From Fischerella sp. PCC 9431 (GTDB lineage Bacteria; Cyanobacteriota; Cyanobacteriia; Cyanobacteriales; Nostocaceae): a stretch of DNA of 64,000 nucleotides. How positions within the stretch are numbered: position 1 is the stretch's first letter; every line of letters begins with the position of its first letter. The translations under genes were made by a program, and so were the position numbers. Location of the stretch: positions 655,710 through 719,709 of the forward strand of contig NZ_KE650771.1 of the NCBI RefSeq assembly GCF_000447295.1, written 5' to 3'. This document shows positions 56,995-64,000 of this stretch, in pieces. The notes beneath the pieces were generated by a model. The model saw only the letters and a program-made list of their open reading frames with translations. It made no database searches and was not told where the DNA came from.

Positions 56995-57801
56995 ATGACT
57001 CGCATTATTGTGATTAGCTCCGGTAAAGGAGGCGTGGGTAAAACCACTTGTACAGCCAATTTAGGCATGGCTTTAGCAAAAATAGGGCGTCAAGTAGCAT
57101 TAGTTGATGCAGATTTTGGCTTAAGAAATTTAGATTTGTTGCTAGGGCTAGAAAATCGCATCGTTTACACGGCGGTAGAAGTTTTAGCTAGGGAGTGTCG
57201 CCTCGAACAAGCATTGGTAAAAGACAAGCGTCAACCAAACTTAGTCTTGTTACCCGCGGCCCAGAACCGTACAAAAGATGCAGTCACTCCTGACCAGATG
57301 AAGTTATTGGTGAATGCACTGGCGCAAAAATATCAATATGTAATTATTGATAGTCCCGCCGGTATCGAAATGGGGTTTAAAAATGCGATCGCCCCAGCCA
57401 AAGAAGCATTAATTGTGACTACACCTGAAATTGCTTCCGTCCGAGATGCCGATCGCGTCGTCGGGTTATTAGAAGCACAAGGCGTCAAACGCATTCATTT
57501 AATAATTAACCGGATAAAACCCGCAATGGTACGGGCAAATGATATGATGTCTGTGCATGATGTTCAGGAACTTCTGGCAATTCCTCTAATTGGGGTGATC
57601 CCGGATGATGAGCGTGTTATAGTCTCTACCAATCGCGGCGAACCTTTAGTATTAGCAGAAACTCCCTCTTTAGCGGCTACAGCTTTCGATAACATTGCCC
57701 GCAGATTGGAAGGTGAAACCGTCGAATTTCTTGAACTCGACTCACCCAACGACAGCATCTTCTCTCGTCTCAGAAGATTGTTGTGGACAAAAATAATTTG
57801 A
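56995..57801 (+). CDS. minD: Septum site-determining protein MinD
   Basis: 268 residues from ATG 56995; an upstream in-frame start at 56953 would place 14 residues before the P-loop strand and is unlikely. ParA/MinD ATPase with deviant Walker [19 protein letters not shown] and the switch PAGIE. The C-terminal amphipathic helix ([12 protein letters not shown]) gives ATP-dependent membrane binding. Lies 49 bp after minC and 31 bp before minE. Confidence 0.97.
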   Translation: MTRIIVISSGKGGVGKTTCTANLGMALAKIGRQVALVDADFGLRNLDLLLGLENRIVYTAVEVLARECRLEQALVKDKRQPNLVLLPAAQNRTKDAVTPDQMKLLVNALAQKYQYVIIDSPAGIEMGFKNAIAPAKEALIVTTPEIASVRDADRVVGLLEAQGVKRIHLIINRIKPAMVRANDMMSVHDVQELLAIPLIGVIPDDERVIVSTNRGEPLVLAETPSLAATAFDNIARRLEGETVEFLELDSPNDSIFSRLRRLLWTKII

Positions 57802-57832
57802 TGTTGTCTCCATCTGCCCATACCTAGCAGCA

Positions 57833-58180
57833 ATGATCATTGAACTTTTAGAACGATTATTTACTCGTAATTCTGACGTTAACAGTCGTAATCAAGTTAA
57901 GCGTCGCCTCCAATTAGTAATTGCTCACGATCGCGCTGATTTAAGCCCCCAAATGATCGAAAAAATGCGGCAAGAAATTTTGGCTATTGTTTGTCGCTAT
58001 GTGGAAATTGAAACTGAGGGTTTAGAGTTTTCCTTAGAAAGCAATCAGCGAACAAGTGCTTTAATCGCCAATGTTCCTATACGCCGGGTTAAAGAATCTG
58101 ATTCTACAGAAAATAATGAAAATAATGAGAATAAAGAAAATAAAGAAAAAAATGAATTGGAAAGTAGTGAGATTACGTAG
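57833..58180 (+). CDS. minE: Cell division topological specificity factor MinE
   Basis: 115 residues. Stimulates the MinD ATPase to drive Min dynamics. The N-terminal MinD-binding helix and membrane-targeting part contain ELLERLF and [19 protein letters not shown]; the topological domain contains [22 protein letters not shown]. The tail (about 93-115) is an Asn/Glu/Lys repeat ([16 protein letters not shown]) and is probably disordered. Last gene of the operon. Confidence 0.96.
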   Translation: MIIELLERLFTRNSDVNSRNQVKRRLQLVIAHDRADLSPQMIEKMRQEILAIVCRYVEIETEGLEFSLESNQRTSALIANVPIRRVKESDSTENNENNENKENKEKNELESSEIT

Positions 58181-58247
58181 TTATTCGCATTTTTATTAAG
58201 TAGTCGATAAAAAGAAATTAGTTAAATTTAAGGTGTCCTATGGCATT

Positions 58248-58335
58248 CCTAAATCCTTTTTGAACAACAAGATCCCCGACTTTTTGTAGACACTCGTAGG
58301 CTGGCTTCCCGCAGTCTAAAAGTCGGGGTCTAAAT
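58248..58335. repeat. REP-like GATCCCCGAC hairpin, second copy
   Basis: Leading ATTCCTAAATCC and GAACAACAAGATCCCCGACT as in the copy at 38867, then a longer loop and AAAAGTCGGGGTCT. Between minE and the convergent FAD oxidase gene, where it could also end transcription. Confidence 0.7.
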
Positions 58336-58373
58336 TTTTGCAAGTATTTGCAAGTAATTTTTAAAACTCTTGT

Positions 58374-59795
58374 TTAAGTTGTGGTGGGCTTGATGTTTTG
58401 ATTAACCTGAAACAGGTTAGTTGGATCATACTTATTCTTGATCGCAACCAGACGTTCGTAATTGTCGCGATAAGTCGCCTGAACTCGCTCTTGACCCTCC
58501 TCCATCATGAAATTCACGTACGCACCGCCACAGGAATAGGGATGCAGGGCGTTCCAATATTCCTTTGACCAGGTAGTAATCTTTTCAGCGTTTGCCGGAT
58601 CTGGATCGATTCCAGCCATAACCATTGACCACTTCGCCTCACGAAAGTTGAAAGCTGTATCTTTGCTACCAACTCGGTTGGCTGCGCCGTCAATTGGATA
58701 CAGATGCATGGTTGACAGCAAGGTTGGGAGTTGGGAACCATATTTTATATGCAAAGCGATCGCTTCATCACTTAACTGATTCACAAAATCGCCCTTCCAG
58801 TACCACTGCAATCCTGATGGTAACAATGGATCAAACATACTCTGCAAAGCAGGATAGGGCATTGAACCAATATGTTCAAAAGTTGGAGCCAAGTTGCGGA
58901 TCGGTCGGAACGCTTCCTCTGCTTTGTGTGATGGGCCGGTATAACACCAAATAATCCCACACATTGTTTTAGTATGCAGGTGTTCAGGGAATGGCGGTCC
59001 TGGTGGTACATTCAGGAAAGCAAAGAAGCCATACATATCTTCCGGCGCATTGAGAATGAATTCCCGATACCACCGCATGATTTCGGTTGCTTGATCCAAA
59101 GGCCAGAGCGTCGGTCCAGCATAAACTGTACTAATGGGGTGTGCCTGGAACAAAAAAGAAGTGACAATGCCGAAGTTACCCCCACCGCCACGAATCGCCC
59201 AAAATAGATCCTTGTTCTCGTTTGCATTAGCAGTTACAAAACGACCATCTGCCAGCACTACATCTGCTTCCAGCAAATTGTCAATCGTCAAGCCATACTT
59301 GCGAGTCAGATAGCCATGTCCGCCACCCAAGGTTAACCCAGCAACACCAGTAGTGGAGATAATCCCACTAGGTACAGCTAAACCAAATGCATGGGTTGCA
59401 TGATCTACATCTCCCCAAGTGCAACCGCCTTCAACTCGCACTGTACGCACCACAGGATCAACGCGAATTCCCTTCATGGGCGAGAGGTCGATAACCAAGC
59501 CGTCATCACAAATCCCCAAACCTGCACCATTATGACCACTACCTCGAACTGCAAGAAGTAGGTTGTTTTCACGGGCAAAATTGACAGCAACGATGATATC
59601 CGCCACATCTGTACAACGTGCAATCAGGCGGGGGTATCGATTAATCATGCCATTGTACACCTTGCGGGCGTTTTCATAGCCTGCATCTTCAGGACTGAGC
59701 AATTCACCATGCAAGTTTGACTTGAATGTTTCTACTGCTGCTTGCTCAAGAACAGTTTCTTCACCTGTGATGGTAGCAATATTTAAATTAACCAT
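58374..59795 (-). CDS. FAD-linked oxidase, berberine-bridge-enzyme type
   Basis: 473 residues from ATG 59795, chosen because AAGGAGG lies 7 bases upstream. PCMH-type FAD domain: VRGSGHNGAGLG with the His that normally bonds FAD, DLSPMKGIRVDP, GLTLGGGHGYLTRKYGL. The C-terminal BBE motif is YWNALHPYSCGGAYVNFM. The second covalent-flavin Cys of BBE enzymes appears to be Ser (GIISTTGVAG), suggesting single attachment. Oxidises an alcohol, sugar or amine; substrate unknown. The N-terminal MIVGCTKEEK of the longer frame is not supported. Confidence 0.9.
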   Translation of the reverse strand: MVNLNIATITGEETVLEQAAVETFKSNLHGELLSPEDAGYENARKVYNGMINRYPRLIARCTDVADIIVAVNFARENNLLLAVRGSGHNGAGLGICDDGLVIDLSPMKGIRVDPVVRTVRVEGGCTWGDVDHATHAFGLAVPSGIISTTGVAGLTLGGGHGYLTRKYGLTIDNLLEADVVLADGRFVTANANENKDLFWAIRGGGGNFGIVTSFLFQAHPISTVYAGPTLWPLDQATEIMRWYREFILNAPEDMYGFFAFLNVPPGPPFPEHLHTKTMCGIIWCYTGPSHKAEEAFRPIRNLAPTFEHIGSMPYPALQSMFDPLLPSGLQWYWKGDFVNQLSDEAIALHIKYGSQLPTLLSTMHLYPIDGAANRVGSKDTAFNFREAKWSMVMAGIDPDPANAEKITTWSKEYWNALHPYSCGGAYVNFMMEEGQERVQATYRDNYERLVAIKNKYDPTNLFQVNQNIKPTTT

Positions 59796-59934
59796 TTTTT
59801 CCTCCTTAGTACAGCCCACAATCAATGAGGTACAAAATTGACTTTTGGAATCAGCAATATCTAGTGCGATACTCCCTTGAGGGGACTACCTGATTAATTG
59901 GCGATCGCAATTTTTGTTTACGAACTTTTTGTAT

Positions 59935-60153
59935 TTAGGTATATTTGGCGACTTTACATTTCATTGGTCGAGTGCCAATTTGCCATTCTAGTTCCGAAAG
60001 CGGTAAAGGCTGATGGCGAGATGTAAACGCCAATGGCCCATCAGGAATCGAAGCACCAACACAGAAGCGACGAGCGCGTCTGCCAAATAACGCCTCTACT
60101 AACGGGAATTCTAAAGCTGTCTTCAAACCAGGTAGATATGTTTTTGTATTCAT
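59935..60153 (-). pseudogene. Remnant of a longer conserved gene (72 codons)
   Basis: Reads LKTALEFPLVEALFGRRARR then IPDGPLAFTSRHQPLPLSEL and departs into unrelated residues (GTRPMKCKVAKYT) before a stop. The first ~57 residues look like the start of a long (about 400-500 residues) nitroreductase-like bacterial protein with the same RRARRF..SRHxPLPLSELE motif, known to me only from memory. The rest is absent downstream, so this is probably a truncated copy. It lies upstream of the FAD oxidase on the same strand. Confidence 0.45.
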
Positions 60154-60807
60154 AATCTACAACTTGCCTGCTAATATTTCTTAAATTTGTGAATTTACAG
60201 ATGTTTTCATTGGTTTAAACTTAGTTATTTGCAGAGGTGGGTTTTATTTTTTGATATTTGCTCCCAGCCAATCAAATATTTGTTAAACCCATCCCTACAA
60301 AAGTGTTGAAAATCTTCTGTTTATCTGAAATAGGTTTATTGAAAAGATTGCTAATAACTATGAATCGACATCGCTGATTCTGTTGTGAATTGTTTGGTTT
60401 CCTTCCTCATCTATCCTTTGGAGTAGTTTCGATTTATATCTTTTACTAGATTTGTAGACACACACAGCATCATTTGTAAGATTGGCGATCGCCCCCGTGG
60501 TCAAATACGATTAAGCTGGGTATTGCTAAATGCAGTTATGAGGGAAATCTCCAGACAAAAATGCCATGCATGATCAAACACATAAAAAATAAGCTAGAGG
60601 TATAATCACCCAATCAAAGCTTTGTATACTTATCCGAGGCGCTTTAGATATTTACGCAATAAAGACGAATATTTACATTTATTTAAATAACGTGTTGGCA
60701 ACACACTTTCTATCTAAAGAACTGTACCCAACTAAATTACAACTATTTGCTGTGTCATCATCTCTGAATCGAGGGATAATAGATATAGAGCTAAAACAAT
60801 CAAAAAT
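60154..60807. other. Intergenic region, no supported gene
   Basis: 654 bp of A/T-rich DNA with isolated HIP1-like sites. I see no gene, RNA or clear hairpin. A TATAAT-like box at 60601-60606 (GGTATAATCACC) has no good -35 partner. Confidence 0.4.
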
Positions 60808-61014
60808 ATGTCTGTCCCTGCATCAGCCTGTTATGCCGCGATTCTCAGACAGCAACAGGAAGAAAATATTCATCATCACCAGCAGTGTGCTGAAGTCCCT
60901 GCCAAATGCGATCGCAACACAACTTCTAAAAAATTTACTGTTGTAGAAAATGGCAAAGTCGTAGTCAAAACAGTAAACAGTGAACAGTTAACAGAAAAAA
61001 TCACTGATAACTGA
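60808..61014 (+). CDS. Possible small protein, 68 aa
   Basis: MSVPASACYAAILRQQQEEN, then a His-rich HHHQQC and KKFTVVENGKVVVKTVNSEQ. The last ~15 codons are a translation of the ACAGTGAACAG/GATAACT tandem repeat. The KFTVVENGKVVVKT part reads like a real beta strand pair, but there is no ribosome binding site and no family match. Uncertain. Confidence 0.3.
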   Translation: MSVPASACYAAILRQQQEENIHHHQQCAEVPAKCDRNTTSKKFTVVENGKVVVKTVNSEQLTEKITDN

Positions 61015-61038
61015 TAACTGATAACTGTTAACTGATTT
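60965..61038. repeat. ACAGTGAACAG/GATAACT tandem repeat, second copy
   Basis: AACAGTGAACAGTTAACAG then CTGATAACTGATAACTGATA and AACTGTTAACTG, same family as 49753-49840. Lies just beyond the stop of the Kir-type gene. Confidence 0.85.
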
Positions 61039-61039
61039 C

Positions 61040-61957
61040 TCACTCTATCGGTACGACATCGTGAAAGTAGGTGTAGTCGATGTAACGATGTCCATCAGAG
61101 GTATCGTAAAAAATATCTACAAATTGATTGTTCCATAGGATTTCGTGAGCAGCGTAGGTTTGACGAGCATGGAGAACCTGAATCACTGTTTCATCAATTC
61201 CACTCAGAGAAACGATAATTGTACTTTTAGTTGCAGTTAAAGACTCTGGCGTCATTCCATATAAAGGACTAGACTCATCAATTGGATGCATCGCTGTCCA
61301 ACTAAGTGTAAAACTTGGTGTCTGATTCCTAAGCAAATTCAGTTCGTGAAACCGCCGTATAAAATTACCTTCAGTAGTGACCTCATCGCGCATCAAATAA
61401 ACCCGTATTTGTGCCTCTAAAATCTGGTTACGGCGCTTGTTCCCGGCGCGAAACATCAAAGTGGGTACGCCATTGTGAGGTGCAATAACGGCTACTCGGC
61501 TAAAAATTACACGGGCTGTAGGTCGAGAAAAACGGGCAAATGCTAAACCAGTCATCACCGCAATTCCCATCAAACCCATCATGGCTTCAATTGTGACAAT
61601 AAAATTAGCGTAAGTTGTCTGGGGATACATCGCCCCATAGCCTATAGAAGCCAGAGTTTGCACGCTAAAGAAAAAAGCATCAAGAAAATATCCAGGTCTG
61701 GCGTTAGCAATGCAATCTCCCCCTGCTAAGTATGCTAAGGCAAACAAAGCATTAGTTGTTACATAAGAAAAAGCAATTAACGCCAAGAAACCAGGCCAGG
61801 GAATTGTCAAAAGCAAATGGTAAGGATCGCGCCAGTAGGAATACCAAACATTCATACCTGAGATTTCAAACCGTCCATCCTGAATTTTGATATGGACTTT
61901 CGGGAGTGGACGCCGTTGTGGCTTTTGAGACCGTTTTTTTTGTCGAACTAATCTCAC
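61040..61957 (-). CDS. Inward-rectifier-type potassium channel (KirBac family)
   Basis: 305 residues, GTG start. Slide helix region, outer helix about 52-78, pore helix and filter SIGYGAM (104-110), inner helix about 118-142 with GIAVMTGLAFARFSRP, then the cytoplasmic Ig-like Kir domain (VIAPHNGVPTLMFRAGNKR, RRFHELNLLRNQTPSFTLSW, HPIDESSPLYGMTPESL, YIDYTYFHDVVPIE). It is close to KirBac3.1 along its length. The filter has Ser for the usual Thr and Ala for Asp after GYG. It forms a tetrameric plasma membrane channel. The two Cys-less helices and the C-terminal domain are complete. Confidence 0.95.
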   Translation of the reverse strand: MRLVRQKKRSQKPQRRPLPKVHIKIQDGRFEISGMNVWYSYWRDPYHLLLTIPWPGFLALIAFSYVTTNALFALAYLAGGDCIANARPGYFLDAFFFSVQTLASIGYGAMYPQTTYANFIVTIEAMMGLMGIAVMTGLAFARFSRPTARVIFSRVAVIAPHNGVPTLMFRAGNKRRNQILEAQIRVYLMRDEVTTEGNFIRRFHELNLLRNQTPSFTLSWTAMHPIDESSPLYGMTPESLTATKSTIIVSLSGIDETVIQVLHARQTYAAHEILWNNQFVDIFYDTSDGHRYIDYTYFHDVVPIE

Positions 61958-62474
61958 AACGTACCCTTATCCTTTTATATTTTTTACAGTTCGTAGTGAG
62001 CGCTTAAGCGCTCAATCTAAGAAGATGTTTGAAAAGTAATTAGCTGTGATTTTAGGCACTTGCTGATCCGCCCTAGCCCCCCTTAAAAAGGCTGCGGTGT
62101 ACACACAAATCCTCTGATCCCCCTAAATCCCCCTTAAAAAGGGGGACTTTGATTCTAGTTCCCCTTTTTAAGGGGGGACTTTGATTCTAGTTCCCCTTTT
62201 TAAGGGGGGACTTTGATTCTATTTCCCCCCTTTTTAAGGGGGGTTAGGGGGGATCGAAACGCTACTAGGCAACTTTGTGAGACTTGTGTGTACACGGTAG
62301 CCTAAAAAAGGGGGGAAAGCTTCTTAAAGTCCCCCTTTTTTCTAGCGTAGCGGCGCGCCAACGCGGGGATTTAGGGGGATCTAAAATGTTTTGCTACCGA
62401 AAAAAGAACTTTTCAAACATGCTCTAAGCACTAAAGTGCTGACTACGAACTCTTCAATTTTTATATAAAAGGTA
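61958..62474. other. Intergenic region with nested CCCCCTTAAAAAGGGGG hairpins
   Basis: 517 bp without a gene. The outer parts (62070-62090, 62303-62390) are CCCCTTAAAAAGG repeat arms with a GC-rich insert (TAGCGTAGCGGCGCGCCAAC) at 62342. The inner part is a separate inverted-repeat element at 62090-62302. Its distal ends, GCGCTTAAGCGC near 62000 and CTAAGCACTAAAGTGCTGAC near 62425, are short dispersed hairpins. Confidence 0.7.
62090..62302. repeat. 213-bp inverted-repeat element with 32-nt tandem core
   Basis: The left end GGCTGCGGTGTACACACAA (62090-62108) and right end TTGTGTGTACACGGTAGCC (62284-62302) are inverted repeats with two mismatches. The core has three copies of a 32-nt unit containing ACTTTGATTCTAGTTCCCC (starts 62146, 62178, 62210). 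No frame. It interrupts an outer AAAAAGG hairpin. Confidence 0.75.
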
Positions 62475-64000
62475 CTAGCCTAAACCTAGTAATTTAGAAA
62501 TTAATGGTAAAAGTTTACTACATGCTTCGGCTAATGTGGCTGTGGCGGGTAAGCCAGAGACTAAACCTTTTAACATTGTGATTGCTTTTTTGCCTGTTTT
62601 TTGCTTTCCTGCTTCTTGGGGATTTTGACCAGCTTCGGCTAAAGTTTTGACTTGTTCTAAGGCTTCGGTTTTATCTTCTTCACTTAAATTAGCATCAGCT
62701 GCAATTGCTTCTTGCAACTGTGTTAATAATTCCTTGATTCCTGGTTTTTCTGGTTCGGGAGATTCTGGTAATTGATTAATAGTATTAGTGACTTCACCAC
62801 TAATATCAATTTCGCCTAAATTCAAAGCTTGTCCACTAGCATTAAAATCTCTGCCCACACTACCAATTTCTATTTTACGGCTGGAATCGTTACTGTTAGT
62901 CATATTTTTATTCTCTAGTTTGTTATCAACTTGGACATTAATAGGTTTATTAGCTAATAATTTAACAATTTCTTTCATCTCGGCGCTTTGTTGGCGATAG
63001 ATGACTATCTCATTATCTTTTGCTTGTAATTGGGCTTTATATTTTTCTTCTACGGCTTGCAGTGCTAGTTGATAATTTTGGGTAAAATCGCTGTGAATCT
63101 TTTCTTTATCAGCACCATCAGGTACGGCGACTTTAACGACGACTACGCCATCACCTTTGTTTTCAATACTTTGGATAGCTAATTCTGTGTCTTCATTTTC
63201 GACTTGCACTTGTTGAAAAGCTGCGACAAAAGCTTTCCAATCAATACCGTTGCGGAAAATTAAATCAACTGTATTTAAAACCTCTTCAAATAGTTTGGTA
63301 AATTCCCCTGGTTGAAACTCGCCACTGCTGGGACGGCTTTCTCTGTCATCGGTTCCAGGTTTGGGGTTTTCGAGGAGATAAATAAACCGACAATCGACGT
63401 TATTTAATTTGGTTGTGCTTTCAATATTCCAGGCTTCCACGCAAGCACCAGTCATGTGAGCGCTGGAAAAATCAGTACCCACAGCTTGAGCCAGGGTTAA
63501 ATTTGTCCACTCTAAACAAGCACCCTGAAAAGTGGCTTCACTTATATCAGCATCTTTGAGGTTAGCTTCTTTTAAATCAGCACCGATGAGGTTTGCGCCT
63601 TTAAGGTTTGCATTAAAATAATTTTTTCCTCGACCATTGCCAGTGACAAGTAAATTGAGGATATTTCGTTTAGCTAATATGGTGTCGCCGACTCTGGCAA
63701 GGTCAAGTTTTTTGGTTTCATAAAAACGAGTGCGCGTCAGGTTTGCTTTTCTAAAATCTGTATTTTTCAGAGTTGCACCAGTGAAGTCAGTATCGGTTAA
63801 ATCAGTATTACGAAAACTTGTGCCTCCTGTAGATGCAAAGGCGACAGCAAATGAGCGAACCCAAGCATCTTTCTCATCTCCACCTAAACTACGCCAGCCA
63901 ATGTAAGCACTAAATAATGTAAAGGCTACGGCTACGGCTACGGCGAAGGCTCCGGCTACGGCGAAGGCTCCGGCTACGGCGAAGGCTCCGGCTACGGCTA
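62475..64000 (-). CDS. Pentapeptide-repeat membrane protein, N-terminus cut by window
   Basis: At least 508 codons; the frame stays open to the right edge, so a start at the GTG 63482 is not real. From the edge inward: a hydrophobic Ala/Val/Gly segment (about 63915-64000) encoded by a short tandem repeat, FTLFSAYIGWRS, a pentapeptide-repeat solenoid (about 63490-63830: TDLTDTDFTGATLKNTDF and NANLKGANLIGADLKEANLK), then a soluble part with a KAQLQAKDNEIVIYRQQ coiled coil, GDFxxxGQALNLGEIDISG-type strand and a helical C-terminus. Such proteins are common in filamentous cyanobacteria, often near STAND genes. Function unknown. Confidence 0.82.
   Translation of the reverse strand, partial: AVAGAFAVAGAFAVAGAFAVAVAVAFTLFSAYIGWRSLGGDEKDAWVRSFAVAFASTGGTSFRNTDLTDTDFTGATLKNTDFRKANLTRTRFYETKKLDLARVGDTILAKRNILNLLVTGNGRGKNYFNANLKGANLIGADLKEANLKDADISEATFQGACLEWTNLTLAQAVGTDFSSAHMTGACVEAWNIESTTKLNNVDCRFIYLLENPKPGTDDRESRPSSGEFQPGEFTKLFEEVLNTVDLIFRNGIDWKAFVAAFQQVQVENEDTELAIQSIENKGDGVVVVKVAVPDGADKEKIHSDFTQNYQLALQAVEEKYKAQLQAKDNEIVIYRQQSAEMKEIVKLLANKPINVQVDNKLENKNMTNSNDSSRKIEIGSVGRDFNASGQALNLGEIDISGEVTNTINQLPESPEPEKPGIKELLTQLQEAIAADANLSEEDKTEALEQVKTLAEAGQNPQEAGKQKTGKKAITMLKGLVSGLPATATLAEACSKLLPLISKLLGLG

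Noticed and set aside
60692..60946. 84-codon plus-strand frame
   Set aside because: Overlaps the 68-codon candidate in another phase and has no supporting signal.
1..64000. tRNA or rRNA genes
   Set aside because: I looked through the larger gaps for TpsiC-type GGTTCGAATCC and cloverleaf arms by eye and found none; a tRNA search program would be decisive.

Overview
The window reads as chromosome of a filamentous, probably heterocyst-type cyanobacterium (Nostocales-like). The reasons are very frequent GCGATCGC (HIP1-type) octamers inside and between genes, moderate-to-low GC, many short repeat families typical of these genomes (heptamer TTTTGGA arrays, GGGGATYGGGG arrays, tandem GATAACT repeats), a helical carotenoid protein, filamentous haemagglutinin-like exoproteins, pentapeptide-repeat and STAND/TPR proteins, and several Ser/Thr kinases. 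I cannot fix a genus from sequence alone. No rRNA, tRNA or CRISPR array was found.

Layout. 0-9.3 kb: amidase C-terminus (cut by the window edge), CBS-domain protein, pyrB, a secreted repeat protein, an SDR enzyme, and the tldE/tldD pair separated by a four-helix-bundle (23S-IVS-type) gene. 9.5-18.2 kb: an accessory island on the minus strand. It holds a DUF4007 protein, a 1168-residue P-loop ATPase, a HicB-like protein, an HTH-HNH nuclease with a palindromic operator, an unknown helical protein and a cysteine desulfurase, with gene remnants and a 327-bp inverted-repeat element in between. I read it as an incomplete or rearranged phosphorothioation (Ssp-like) or related defence locus. 18.4-32 kb: mutS with an in-frame repeat insertion, a STAND-TPR protein, and two tandem duplicated haemagglutinin-like exoproteins, each preceded by a 21-nt tandem array. 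32-43 kb: a stress-type cluster (HdeD-like, Zn-alcohol dehydrogenase, SRPBCC, DJ-1/PfpI fusion, DUF2267, DUF6335, helical carotenoid protein, Mn catalase) and two Ser/Thr kinases. 44.7-47.4 kb: a bacterial Pnkp RNA-repair enzyme without a neighbouring Hen1. 47.7-52.7 kb: glycosyltransferase, rpsB-tsf with a clear terminator, a membrane protein and a four-carbon acid sugar kinase family protein. 52.7-53.8 kb: repeat-rich DNA with transposon-end-like hairpins. 53.8-64 kb: subtilase, minCDE, FAD-linked oxidase, a gene remnant, a KirBac-type channel, a nested repeat element and a pentapeptide-repeat protein cut by the right edge.

How things fit. Housekeeping units (pyrB, rpsB-tsf, minCDE, mutS) are separated by accessory and stress genes. 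The most unusual feature at the DNA level is the amount of small repetitive DNA: inverted-repeat elements carrying different tandem cores, at least six arrays with the same 21-nt period but mostly unrelated sequence, and repeat DNA that has entered reading frames (mutS, pnkp, the IVS-type gene, the pentapeptide protein).
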